Shown: positions 44,073-51,580 of the stretch, one piece after another
Numbering within the stretch: the first letter of the stretch is position 1
How the letters are laid out: every line of letters begins with the position of its first letter
From: Paenibacillus sp. CF384
GTDB lineage: Bacteria > Bacillota > Bacilli > Paenibacillales > Paenibacillaceae
Length of the DNA: 64,000 bases
Direction: 5' to 3'
NCBI RefSeq assembly: GCF_900106745.1
Contig: NZ_FNNV01000007.1
Coordinates: forward strand, 1-64,000
Notes under the pieces: generated by a model
What the model was told of the DNA's origin: nothing
Database searches by the model: none
The model's input: only the letters and a program-made list of their open reading frames with translations
Made by a program: the position numbers and the translations under genes

Positions 44073-44912
44073 CTAAGTCAAAATCATACGTACGGCAAAC
44101 AGCGCGAGCGCCGCGCACATGATGCGAATGAGCAGCTTGCTGCCGATTTTGCGTGAGATGATCGCTCCGACATAGCCGCCAATCAGCGCCCCGGGCGCTA
44201 GCGGCAGCACAAGCTGCCAGTCCCATTCCCCGCGATACAGATGCATGCCGCTGCCGAACAGTGCCGAAACCAAGATGACGGACATCGACGTCGCCGTCGC
44301 GATATGCGGCGGAAACCGGAATAGCAGGACCATGGCCGGAATAAGCAGCACGCCGCCTCCGATGCCAAGCAAGCCGGAGATTAGGCCAACTACTCCCCCG
44401 ATGAGCAGGGCCGGCAGCATGCTGTAGCCATAGTCGAGCTGCGCTCCGTTTCCGTCTATGTAGGATTTTGCGTATCGCCATGTTCCGCGAAACGGTTTGA
44501 TGCGGCTGCGAAGCAGCAGCAATACGACCATGAACAGCATGAAGTAGCCGAACGCCCGGCGGAAAACATCCGGCTCGAACAGCGAGGTCAAACTGGCGCC
44601 GACCACCGACATGGGACCGCTTGAAATGGAGAAGAAGAACGCGCAGCGAAGATCGGTTTTGCCCTCTCGATAGAACGTGATCGTCGACGTCAGCGAAGTA
44701 AATACGAGTACGCCAAGCGAAACGCCGACCGCCATCGTCGTATCGATGTCCATGCCCAGCATGGACGGACCAAGCAGCAGCAGCGCAGGTATAATGATGA
44801 CCCCGCCTCCGAGACCGACGACGGCACCGAAGGTTGACGCGACTAATCCAAGAGCGAACAGAACAAGCAGTGTGGGCACGTCCCACATGAAACTATTTAG
44901 AGCCAGAGTCAT
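44073..44912 (-). CDS. TauE/SafE-family sulfite/organosulfonate exporter-like permease
   Basis: A 279-residue membrane protein with about eight helices in two halves. The twin family motifs are visible: GAVVGLGGGVIIIPALLLLGP near residues 29-49 and GLLGIGGGVLLIPAMVLLF near 175-193. These permeases move sulfite, sulfoacetate or related anions, but many are of unknown substrate. It is separate from the AraC gene by 62 bp on the same strand and could share its regulation. Confidence 0.88.
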   Translation of the reverse strand: MTLALNSFMWDVPTLLVLFALGLVASTFGAVVGLGGGVIIIPALLLLGPSMLGMDIDTTMAVGVSLGVLVFTSLTSTITFYREGKTDLRCAFFFSISSGPMSVVGASLTSLFEPDVFRRAFGYFMLFMVVLLLLRSRIKPFRGTWRYAKSYIDGNGAQLDYGYSMLPALLIGGVVGLISGLLGIGGGVLLIPAMVLLFRFPPHIATATSMSVILVSALFGSGMHLYRGEWDWQLVLPLAPGALIGGYVGAIISRKIGSKLLIRIMCAALALFAVRMILT

Positions 44913-44966
44913 GACGCGTGTTTACCCTCATTTCGATGTTATAGCCTCTACCCCCTATTATACAAA

Positions 44967-45016
44967 AATAAGAGCTCCCCCGTGTCCATGAACAGACACT
45001 CGGGAAAGCCCTTATT
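44967..45016 (-). terminator. Terminator of the Glu/Ala-rich gene
   Basis: AATAAG, CCCG and GTGTC pair with GACAC, CGGG and CTTATT. It lies 24 bp after the stop at 45041 and would also shield the permease gene. Confidence 0.7.
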
Positions 45017-45040
45017 GTTTATAAGAAATGATGGATATCA

Positions 45041-45331
45041 TTATTCCGTCGCTTCACCTTCTGCTGCTTCTTCTTCGGCAGCAGCTTCTTCCGCAACTTC
45101 CTCGGATTCTTCAGCTTCTACAGCTGATTCTTCTTCGGATGATGCTTCCTCTTCAGATGCTTCTTCCTGGGATTCTTCTGCCGCTTCCTCAGCTTCTTCA
45201 GCTGCTTCTTCGGCTTCCTCGGATGCTTCAGCTGCTTCTTCTGCAGCTTCTTCGCTAGCAGCAGCTACTTCCTCAGCTGCTTCCAGTTCGCTTGAAATTT
45301 CTTCTGAAACGATCTCTTCCTCATGGCTCAT
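45041..45331 (-). CDS. Very acidic Glu/Ala-rich low-complexity protein
   Basis: A 96-residue protein made almost only of Glu, Ala and Ser, for example MSHEEEIVSEEISSELEAAE at its start, in irregular EEA and SEE repeats. It has no Lys or Arg after the start and must carry a charge near -45. It would be disordered or form a helix with alternating Ala and Glu faces. AGGAGGTGAT lies four bases before the ATG, close to a perfect ribosome binding site, and a terminator follows, so it is likely a real, well expressed gene. No family is recognised. Ideas include a spore-related polymer, a metal buffer or a DNA mimic. Confidence 0.75.
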   Translation of the reverse strand: MSHEEEIVSEEISSELEAAEEVAAASEEAAEEAAEASEEAEEAAEEAEEAAEESQEEASEEEASSEEESAVEAEESEEVAEEAAAEEEAAEGEATE

Positions 45332-45550
45332 AGTAATCACCTCCTGGGTTGTTGTTACTATTATTGTAGCGCTTTCATAGAAGGAAACAAGAGTGTAAAA
45401 TGTCGGAAAATAGCAGTTGTAAAATTTATTTTACGATATTCATAGATTGTGACGAAAAGGCGCAAAACCTGCGTAAAATGGGCGTTTCTTGCATGTTTAC
45501 AGCCGGGTCTGGTGAGACTAAATGAGGCGAATTCCGAAGGAGGTAATCAC

Positions 45551-45682
45551 ATGGATCAAACGAGCGATTTCGTGAACAAGGTACACGATACGCAGGCCAA
45601 AGCCGAAGGCAACAAACAGCGCCAGGGCAAGGGTGCCCCGGCCAAACAGCTGGGCAACAAACAGCACGCCACGAACAAGTAA
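45551..45682 (+). CDS. DUF4023 small protein
   Basis: A 43-residue hydrophilic protein (MDQTSDFVNKVHDTQAKAEG, then KQRQGKGAPAKQLGNKQH) that matches the DUF4023 pattern of Paenibacillaceae and Bacillaceae small proteins of unknown role. AAGGAGGT lies seven bases before the ATG at 45551, and a strong terminator follows 19 bp after the stop. It is rich in Lys, Gln and Asn and lacks Cys, like small spore proteins, but no function is known. Confidence 0.82.
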   Translation: MDQTSDFVNKVHDTQAKAEGNKQRQGKGAPAKQLGNKQHATNK

Positions 45683-45701
45683 CCTCGGGCGGATTGGACA
45701 G

Positions 45702-45741
45702 GAAAAAGGCGGTGCAGGTAGGTTCCTGCTCCGCCTTTTTG
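45702..45741. terminator. Bidirectional terminator between DUF4023 gene and the R4 array
   Basis: AAAAAGGCGGTGCAGG pairs with CCTGCTCCGCCTTTTT. It ends the DUF4023 gene and, from the other side, the amine oxidase transcript after the repeats. It resembles the hairpin at 26521-26557 in sequence and position. Confidence 0.92.
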
Positions 45742-45815
45742 GGCTGGCTTCGTTTTCGACTAATATGCAGTCCTCTGAGGGAGATTCCAGCACGAAATTT
45801 GCTGCAATTGCTGCC

Positions 45816-46143
45816 ATGTAGATCTCTTGGCGTGCTACTTGAGCCATATTCGGCGGGTTGGGGGCCAGGTAGACCTCTGGGTTCGCTTCTTGCTCCAAAT
45901 TTGCTGCTTTCGCTGGCATGTAGACCTCTAGGTTCGCTTCTTGCTCCAAATTTGCTGCTTTCGCTGGCATGTAGACCTCTGGGTTCGCTTCTTGCTCCAA
46001 ATTTGCTGCTTTCGCTGGCATGTAGACCTCTGGGTTCGCTTCTTGCTCCAAATTTGCTGCTTTCGCTGACATGTAGACCTCTGGGTTCGCTTCTTGCTCC
46101 AAATTTGCTGCTTTCGCTGGCATGTAGACCTCTGGGTTCGCTA
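45816..46143. repeat. R4 array, locus C: 51-bp tandem units
   Basis: TAGACCTCTGGGTTCGC units start at about 45816, 45867 and then every 51 bp (for example TTGCTGCTTT at 45901, 45952 and 46003), about six to seven copies. Each is CATGTAGACCTCTGGGTTCG followed by CTTCTTGCTCCAAATTTGCT. Several copies are identical or nearly so, which suggests recent amplification. Confidence 0.93.
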
Positions 46144-46314
46144 CATGTGTTGCTCTGGGGGCTACTCTTTGCTCGTTGACTCCACTATTCAGTGGATGTG
46201 TTGCTCTGGGGGCTACTCTTTGCTCGTTGACTCCACTATTCAGCGAATGTGTTGCTCTGGGGGCTGCTCTTTGCTCGTTGACTCCACTATTCAGCGGATG
46301 TGTGGCTCTGGGAG
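46144..46314. repeat. R3 array, locus C: 51-bp tandem units
   Basis: ATGTGTTGCTCTGGGGGCTA units begin at 46144, 46195, 46246 and 46297. The last unit supplies the TAG stop codon of the minus-strand amine oxidase gene, because the unit contains GAGTAG or GAGCTAC on that strand. Together with the adjoining R4 it fills 45816-46314. Confidence 0.92.
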
Positions 46315-47919
46315 CTACTCCACGCTCTCGTCCGCCGCCCGCAGCGCCTCCATGATCTCCGCCGCGGCGCGTTCGCCGGATTCGACGGCGCCGTTCATGT
46401 AGCCTTGGAAGACGACGGAGGTGTGCTCGCCGGCAAAATGGCATGCGCCTTTGCTGCCCTCGCATTCCCCTTCGATGCCCGTAAATTTGGTGTACTGCCC
46501 CACCTTGCGGTAAGCGTACGAACCGAGCGAGAACGGATTGCCCGGCCAGTAGTCGCGCGTCACCTTGCCGTTCCAACGCTGCGTCATACCGGGTATCACC
46601 GGCTCCAGCTGATGCAGGAACTGCTGCGCTCGCTCCGGCAGCGAGCCAAGGTTCATCCCGTCTGCTACATTGCCCCCCGTGTACGCAACCAGAATACCCG
46701 ATTTTCCCGGCTGACCGCGGGTGACATCGAATGTATTTTGATACCCGCCGTCCGTGATGGTATCGCCGTTGCAGCCTGTCGAAGTCCAGTGACGGTCGGT
46801 AAATTGCACATGAAGCTTGCTGTTTGCCCCCATGCCAAGCTCTTCGATCGCTGCAAGCTTGAGCGGCCGAAACCCCGCCTTGCTGTAATCAACGGAACTC
46901 CTCAATATCGAAAACGGGATCGTGAGCACTACATGCTCCGCTGCCACCTCATGCGTACCGCTCCGATCCTGCAAGGTCAGCCGGTAACTGCCATCCGCCG
47001 CCTCCGCAATCGCGATTAACCGGCAACCACGCTGCAAGGTACCGGGCGCAAGCCTGTCCATCAGCCGATGGACGATTTGATCGTTCCCGCCGCGCACATG
47101 GTACCGCTCATCCGACACGCCAAACACACTAAACTTCTCCCCATCCGGGATATAATCGTGTAGATACAGGAAGTTCAAAGCACTTTGCTGCGAGGATTCC
47201 GCCCCATACTCAATGTTGCAGGCGATATCAATCAGCTTCCCAAACTTCGACAGCTTGCCGCCGGGCACGCTCTCTTCGATCCAATCCACGACCGACATTC
47301 GGTCGAGCTCAAGGCCCCGCGGGGTATAGTGGTTGTACACTGTGGGGAATCCTGCAGCCTTCAAATCCGCATTCAGCTTCGGCACTACCGCCTGAAAGTC
47401 TCGCGTCGCATCCGCCAGTGTGTAAGGCTCGCCGTCAAAATAATAACAAGGCTCCGTACCCGCAAGCTCCGCAGCAAGCAAATCATTCAGCGCAAGTCCA
47501 AGCTCCTCAATCAGCTCGCGCAGCGCAGCATGGCCGGTATCAATCAGCATCCCGCCGCGCTCAATCGATTGCCCATCGTCAAAAGCGCCGCGCCGGGTGT
47601 CAACGCGGCCGGGGATCTTCTTATGATCGGCCTCGAACACTACCGGCTTGAAGCCTGCCTGCTCCAGCCGATATGCGCATGTCAGACCGGCGAGGCCGCC
47701 TCCAATAATGGCAATTCGGGATGCGAGTACAGAGCGTGAAGCTTGTACCGGGGGATGAAAAGGGGAAGTAATCGGCTCGTCATGAGGCAATGCGAGCGGA
47801 TGAGCAGCTTTTCGTTTCCATTCGTATACGACTTGTTCAAAAGGGATTTTTCTCTGGTTAGCCTCTTCTAGAACGACATACATGTCTTTAAATAATTGAG
47901 CCAGCGCGGTATGAGGCAT
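46315..47919 (-). CDS. Flavin monoamine oxidase-family protein
   Basis: A 534-residue FAD-dependent amine oxidase of the MAO/LAAO family. The FAD motif IAIIGGGLAGLTCAYRLEQA lies near residues 68-87, GGMLIDTGHAALRELIEEL near 122 replaces the usual GG motif, and the C-terminal FAD contact HFAGEHTSVVFQGYMNGAVE near 498-517 is intact. It would oxidise an amine or amino acid to an imine with hydrogen peroxide release. ATG 47919 is chosen because AAGGAGG lies seven bases before it. The stop codon lies inside an R3 repeat unit, so the last few residues may have been set by repeat insertion. Confidence 0.87.
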   Translation of the reverse strand: MPHTALAQLFKDMYVVLEEANQRKIPFEQVVYEWKRKAAHPLALPHDEPITSPFHPPVQASRSVLASRIAIIGGGLAGLTCAYRLEQAGFKPVVFEADHKKIPGRVDTRRGAFDDGQSIERGGMLIDTGHAALRELIEELGLALNDLLAAELAGTEPCYYFDGEPYTLADATRDFQAVVPKLNADLKAAGFPTVYNHYTPRGLELDRMSVVDWIEESVPGGKLSKFGKLIDIACNIEYGAESSQQSALNFLYLHDYIPDGEKFSVFGVSDERYHVRGGNDQIVHRLMDRLAPGTLQRGCRLIAIAEAADGSYRLTLQDRSGTHEVAAEHVVLTIPFSILRSSVDYSKAGFRPLKLAAIEELGMGANSKLHVQFTDRHWTSTGCNGDTITDGGYQNTFDVTRGQPGKSGILVAYTGGNVADGMNLGSLPERAQQFLHQLEPVIPGMTQRWNGKVTRDYWPGNPFSLGSYAYRKVGQYTKFTGIEGECEGSKGACHFAGEHTSVVFQGYMNGAVESGERAAAEIMEALRAADESVE

Positions 47920-48030
47920 ACGATCCTCCTTCATGGACTGTTCCACAATCTTTCTATTAATCTAGTACTATGTATGTGCAGTCCGAATGAAAGAGGAAAC
48001 GGCGCTCTACGATTTTCCGCGCACAACAAA

Positions 48031-48066
48031 GAAGCCCACGACTCTTGAACAAGAGTCATGGGTTTC
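48031..48066 (-). terminator. Terminator of the small gene at 48085
   Basis: GAAGCCCACGACTCTTG pairs with CAAGAGTCATGGGTTTC around AA. The minus strand continues with TTTGTTG, so it is a moderate intrinsic terminator. Confidence 0.75.
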
Positions 48067-48084
48067 AGCCTCGTTTAGCTGCCT

Positions 48085-48363
48085 TTAGTCAATGTAGCCG
48101 GCAATGCCTTTATCCATCAAATATTCCATCTCAACGTCCAAAATCGTTTCCACCGTCAGCTCGTCCAGCTTCAGCCCCGGGCGACTCAAAATATAATCCA
48201 CCAGCTCGTCGCTGTCGATATTCACTTCGCCATTCTTGTCTTCTTGCGCGTTGTTGATGAACGTCTGCTCATGCTGCAGCACTTGCTCGATGCTGCTCGG
48301 TGCCGCTTTTGTTTTGCCGGCGATGAACTGAACCATCTCTTGCATGTTGATTTCTTCACTCAT
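48085..48363 (-). CDS. Small acidic protein of unknown function
   Basis: A 92-residue protein (MSEEINMQEMVQFIAGKTKA start, ending DKGIAGYID). Predicted mostly helical, acidic and without Cys or membrane segments. The middle segment EDKNGEVNIDSDELVDYILS resembles a degenerate EF-hand-like loop (DKNGEVNID), which could bind calcium, but this is a weak hint. AGGAGTTG lies nine bases before the ATG, and a terminator follows. I do not recognise the family. Confidence 0.7.
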   Translation of the reverse strand: MSEEINMQEMVQFIAGKTKAAPSSIEQVLQHEQTFINNAQEDKNGEVNIDSDELVDYILSRPGLKLDELTVETILDVEMEYLMDKGIAGYID

Positions 48364-48416
48364 GTGGGGTCAACTCCTAGTCGGTTAATTGTGGTAAATC
48401 CATTGTATCATCACAG

Positions 48417-49400
48417 TTAGGGAATCAGCAAAATTTTGCCCGTACTCGCGCGGCTCTCCAAGTAGCGATGGGCCTCGGCGCCATCGGCAAGCCGAAATGT
48501 TGTAGGCTCCGATAGGCGAAGCCTGCCCTCCAGCATATCTGCAAACAACTCGCTGCCTCGTCTACTGCGTTCTTCGGCTGATGTGATGTGGTTCCAGAGA
48601 TCGCCTCCGGTTAGGGTTTTGCTCGTATCCATCAGCATCCGCGGATCAACCGGCGCAGGATCGCCGCCGGCCATCCCGAAGAAAACGACCGTTCCTTTGA
48701 TACGGACCACTTTGAAGCTGTCCATCAACGTAGAACCTACGGAGTCGTACGCTACATCGAGGCCCGTGGCCGCAACCTCGGCGCTGACGGCAGACCATTT
48801 TAGCACGTCACTCACCCAGTCTGTGTTATACAGGAACACCTCGTCGGCCCCTGCCGCGAGCGCCGCTTCGCGTTTCTCCGGACTGGATGTCAGGCCGATA
48901 ACCTGAGCTCCTCTAGCCTTGCATAATTGAATGAGCAGCTGACCAACCCCACCTGCCGCCGCGTGAACGAGCACTCTATCGCCCTGTTTCACCGCGTAGC
49001 TGTCGTTTACAAGATATTGCGCCGTCAGCCCTTGGAGCAGTACAGCTGCGGCGTCTTCGTAGCTGATGCCTTCCGGAAGCTTGATGACCCGGTCCGCAGG
49101 CACAAGGACAAGCTCCGCATTCCCGTGCGGTGCATCCGCGAAACCGACGCGGTCTCCGACTTGAATGCCCTCCACATCAGGCGCAACCTCCTCGACCACG
49201 CCTGCTCCTTCATAACCCAGTATGTAAGGCGGCTCACCGACCAGATGGTAGTTGCCGCGCCGCCGATAGATATCTGCATAATTGAGACCGATCGCCCGTG
49301 TGCGAACTTTTACCGTGCCTGCTTGAATCGCCGGCTCCGGGATATCTTGGAGGGTAAGCACCTCCGGTCCTCCGAATGTATGGAAAACTAATGCTTTCAT
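48417..49400 (-). CDS. Zeta-crystallin-like NADPH:quinone oxidoreductase
   Basis: A 327-residue medium-chain dehydrogenase/reductase of the quinone oxidoreductase group. The start MKALVFHTFGGPEVL, the GYEGAGVVEEV motif near 60 and the NADPH loop VHAAAGGVGQLLIQLCKARG near 145-164 are typical; zinc ligands are absent. It would reduce quinones or enones. ATG 49400 is chosen, with AGAGGTG about 12 bases upstream. It is monocistronic and divergent from the mqnB gene. Confidence 0.88.
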   Translation of the reverse strand: MKALVFHTFGGPEVLTLQDIPEPAIQAGTVKVRTRAIGLNYADIYRRRGNYHLVGEPPYILGYEGAGVVEEVAPDVEGIQVGDRVGFADAPHGNAELVLVPADRVIKLPEGISYEDAAAVLLQGLTAQYLVNDSYAVKQGDRVLVHAAAGGVGQLLIQLCKARGAQVIGLTSSPEKREAALAAGADEVFLYNTDWVSDVLKWSAVSAEVAATGLDVAYDSVGSTLMDSFKVVRIKGTVVFFGMAGGDPAPVDPRMLMDTSKTLTGGDLWNHITSAEERSRRGSELFADMLEGRLRLSEPTTFRLADGAEAHRYLESRASTGKILLIP

Positions 49401-49579
49401 GTTGTCGTCTGTCACCTCTTCATGGATTCAACCTCTAGCTTACTCTTAACGCGCGCTCGTCTCAAGTCAGTCCGGGGAAGCGAAACTCCCGGTTTAGGAT
49501 ATCCATCATAAAAATGTTACAATACTTTTTATAGTAACGTCCGGTCCATATCGTTTCAGCGTGAGTAAGGGAGATGTTC

Positions 49580-50419
49580 ATGGTGATGCCAAGCAATGGG
49601 GAAAATTTAAACGGTGGAGTCAATGGAGAAAAGATAGATACACGCCGCATATTAATTGTGACGGCTGTCGATGCCGAGCGTGACGCCGTGCTGCGCGGGC
49701 TCGGCCCGGCGGCGGCGCAGTTTCACGTAATCGCCGCGGGCGTTGGCCCGGCGGCGGCCGCGGCTGTAACGGCGGCGACGCTGGCGGCTGGCGGCGGAGC
49801 CGGTGCGGTGGGGACGAGCTCCAATGCGGTGAGTGCGGCGGCGAGTATAGACGCCGGTGGAGCGAGCTCCGCCAAGGCGGCAGCCGGCGGCGCCGGCAAG
49901 AGCGGCGCAGACGCGACCATGGGCGGGTACCGCCTGGTCGTCAGCGCAGGCATCGCCGGCGGCTTCGCCGGGCGGGCCGCGCTCGGCTCGCTCGTGGTCG
50001 CGAGCGAGATCATCGCCGCCGACCTAGGCGTCGAGACCCCGGGCGGCTTCGCCAGCGTAGATGAGCTCGGTTTCGGCTCATCCCGCTCCGGGGTCTGCGC
50101 GCGCAGCGCTAGCGCTTTGGCCGCGGCGCTTAGCGCGGCCGGTCTGCCGGTTGTCACGGGGCCAGTGCTCACCGTGACAACGGCAACAGGCACAGCCGCC
50201 ACAGCTGCGGAGCATGTGCGGCGGGTGCCGGAAGCCGCAGCCGAAGCGATGGAAGGCTTCGGCGTGGCAAGTGCAGCCCGGCACTTCGGCGTGCCCGTGC
50301 TGGAGCTGCGCGCGATCTCGAACGCGGTCGGCCCGCGTGACCGCGATGCGTGGCGTATCGGCGATGCGCTTCAAGCACTTGAGCGCGGCAGCGCAATTCT
50401 AAAGGAGGCACTCCAATGA
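49580..50419 (+). CDS. mqnB: Futalosine hydrolase (MqnB) with Ala/Gly-rich insertion
   Basis: A 279-residue nucleoside-phosphorylase-fold enzyme that removes hypoxanthine from futalosine in the alternative menaquinone pathway. The N-terminal strand ILIVTAVDAERDAVLRGLG, then LVVSAGIAGGFAGRAALGSL near 115-135, and AEAMEGFGVASAA near 222 are family-like. Residues about 62-112 are a low-complexity Ala/Gly/Ser insertion (for example GGGAGAVGTSSNAVSAAAS) encoded by very GC-rich DNA, which ordinary MqnB proteins lack. The ATG at 49580 has GGGAG six bases before it. It overlaps mqnD by four bases (ATGA), so the two are coupled. Confidence 0.85.
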   Translation: MVMPSNGENLNGGVNGEKIDTRRILIVTAVDAERDAVLRGLGPAAAQFHVIAAGVGPAAAAAVTAATLAAGGGAGAVGTSSNAVSAAASIDAGGASSAKAAAGGAGKSGADATMGGYRLVVSAGIAGGFAGRAALGSLVVASEIIAADLGVETPGGFASVDELGFGSSRSGVCARSASALAAALSAAGLPVVTGPVLTVTTATGTAATAAEHVRRVPEAAAEAMEGFGVASAARHFGVPVLELRAISNAVGPRDRDAWRIGDALQALERGSAILKEALQ

Positions 50420-51255
50420 CAATGAATATAGCGTTCTCTCCATGTCCGAACGATACCTTTGTATTCCACGCCTTGGTGCACGGATTGATTCCCGGTGCAC
50501 CGGAGTTTGACGTGACCTACGCGGATATCGATGTTACGAACAACTGGGCGGCGAAAGGCGCCGGTCCCGAAATACTCAAAATCTCCTACGCCGCTCTACC
50601 ATGGGTGCTGGACGATTACGCCCTGCTGCCCTGCGGCGGTGCGCTGGGCCGCGGATGCGGACCGCTCGTGCTGACCAAAGGTGAAGCAGGCAATCCGGCT
50701 GCGCTCGCAGGCAAACGAATTGCCGTGCCAAGCGATCGCTCCACTGCTTACCTGCTCTTCCGTCTGTGGGCAGCACAGCTTGTCCCTGACGGTAATATGG
50801 AAATCGTCGTCATGCCCTTCCATGAAATCATGCCCGCCGTCAGAGACGGCTCCATCGACGCGGGTCTCGTTATCCATGAAGCCCGCTTCACTTACCAGAA
50901 CTACGGCCTCAACATGATGGCTGACCTTGGCAGCTGGTGGGAGTCCGATACCGGTCTGCCCATTCCACTCGGCGCTATTATTGCCCGCCGTTCCCTTGAT
51001 GCAGCATCGCTCACATCGTGGATTCGTGCCTCGGTCGAATACGCCTGGGAACATCCTGAAGCGTCTGCTGACTATGTCATGCAGCATGCACAGGAGATGT
51101 CGCCGGACGTCGCCAAGCAGCACATCGCGCTGTATGTTAACGAATATTCCGCCAACCTAGGCGAGAGCGGTTATGCCGCCGTCGAAGCACTCCTCGGACG
51201 AGCTGCCCAAGAAGGCCTCGTGCCGGCATTCGACCTAGCCAAGCTTCGCCTATAA
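50416..51255 (+). CDS. mqnD: 1,4-dihydroxy-6-naphthoate synthase (MqnD)
   Basis: A 279-residue enzyme with a periplasmic-binding-protein fold that opens cyclic dehypoxanthine futalosine to 1,4-dihydroxy-6-naphthoate. The start MNIAFSPCPNDTFVFHALVHG, the LPCGGALGRGCGPLV loop near 75 and IDAGLVIHEARFTYQ near 150-165 are diagnostic. It is coupled to mqnB; mqnA, mqnE and mqnC must lie elsewhere. A terminator follows 12 bp after the stop. Confidence 0.93.
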   Translation: MTMNIAFSPCPNDTFVFHALVHGLIPGAPEFDVTYADIDVTNNWAAKGAGPEILKISYAALPWVLDDYALLPCGGALGRGCGPLVLTKGEAGNPAALAGKRIAVPSDRSTAYLLFRLWAAQLVPDGNMEIVVMPFHEIMPAVRDGSIDAGLVIHEARFTYQNYGLNMMADLGSWWESDTGLPIPLGAIIARRSLDAASLTSWIRASVEYAWEHPEASADYVMQHAQEMSPDVAKQHIALYVNEYSANLGESGYAAVEALLGRAAQEGLVPAFDLAKLRL

Positions 51256-51267
51256 ACTCATAAATGC

Positions 51268-51312
51268 AAGAGCTGCCCCAAAAGTATACGACTTTGGGGG
51301 CAGCTCTTGTTT
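51268..51312. terminator. Terminator of mqnBD
   Basis: AAGAGCTGCCCCAAAAG pairs with CTTTGGGGGCAGCTCTT, followed by GTTTT on the plus strand. It could also receive the minus transcript of the MBL gene after the hairpin array. Confidence 0.9.
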
Positions 51313-51349
51313 TGCATGATCATTTTCACAAAGTACCTAGAGCCCGCTC

Positions 51350-51545
51350 AGGAATTGTTGCAGAAAAAGCAACATTCCACCCCTCGAAGTAGAACCAAAC
51401 ACCTCAATGTTGCAAAATATGCTACAAATTTTCTCTTATTAGCTCCAATGAGGCGATCTGAGAAGAGAATGTTGCATAAAGCGCAACATTTCCTCAATAT
51501 GACTTCATTTCCGTAAGAAATGTTGCATGAAATGCAGCATTTCAA
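51350..51545. repeat. R5 array: four AATGTTGC hairpins
   Basis: AATGTTGC-N7-GCAACATT palindromes or close variants start at 51353, 51406, 51468 and 51519 (spacing 53, 62 and 51 bp). Best copy: AATGTTGC, ATAAAGC, GCAACATT at 51469-51491. Variants keep the pairing partly (GCAGCATTT with AAATGTTGC uses a G-T pair). This lies between the converging mqnD and MBL genes; 51313-51580 holds nothing else recognisable. Confidence 0.85.
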
Positions 51546-51580
51546 AACCATCCAAACATTGGGGAGAGTTGTAGAATCCC

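Noticed and set aside
45694-46179. 161-residue plus-strand frame through the R4 array
   Set aside because: Repeat translation without ribosome binding site, starting inside a terminator.
45518-46576. 352-residue minus-strand frame with 17-residue repeats (VYMPAKAANLEQEANPE)
   Set aside because: It spans the end of the amine oxidase gene, both repeat arrays, a terminator and the DUF4023 gene on the other strand. The 17-residue pattern is the 51-bp repeat; no start site.
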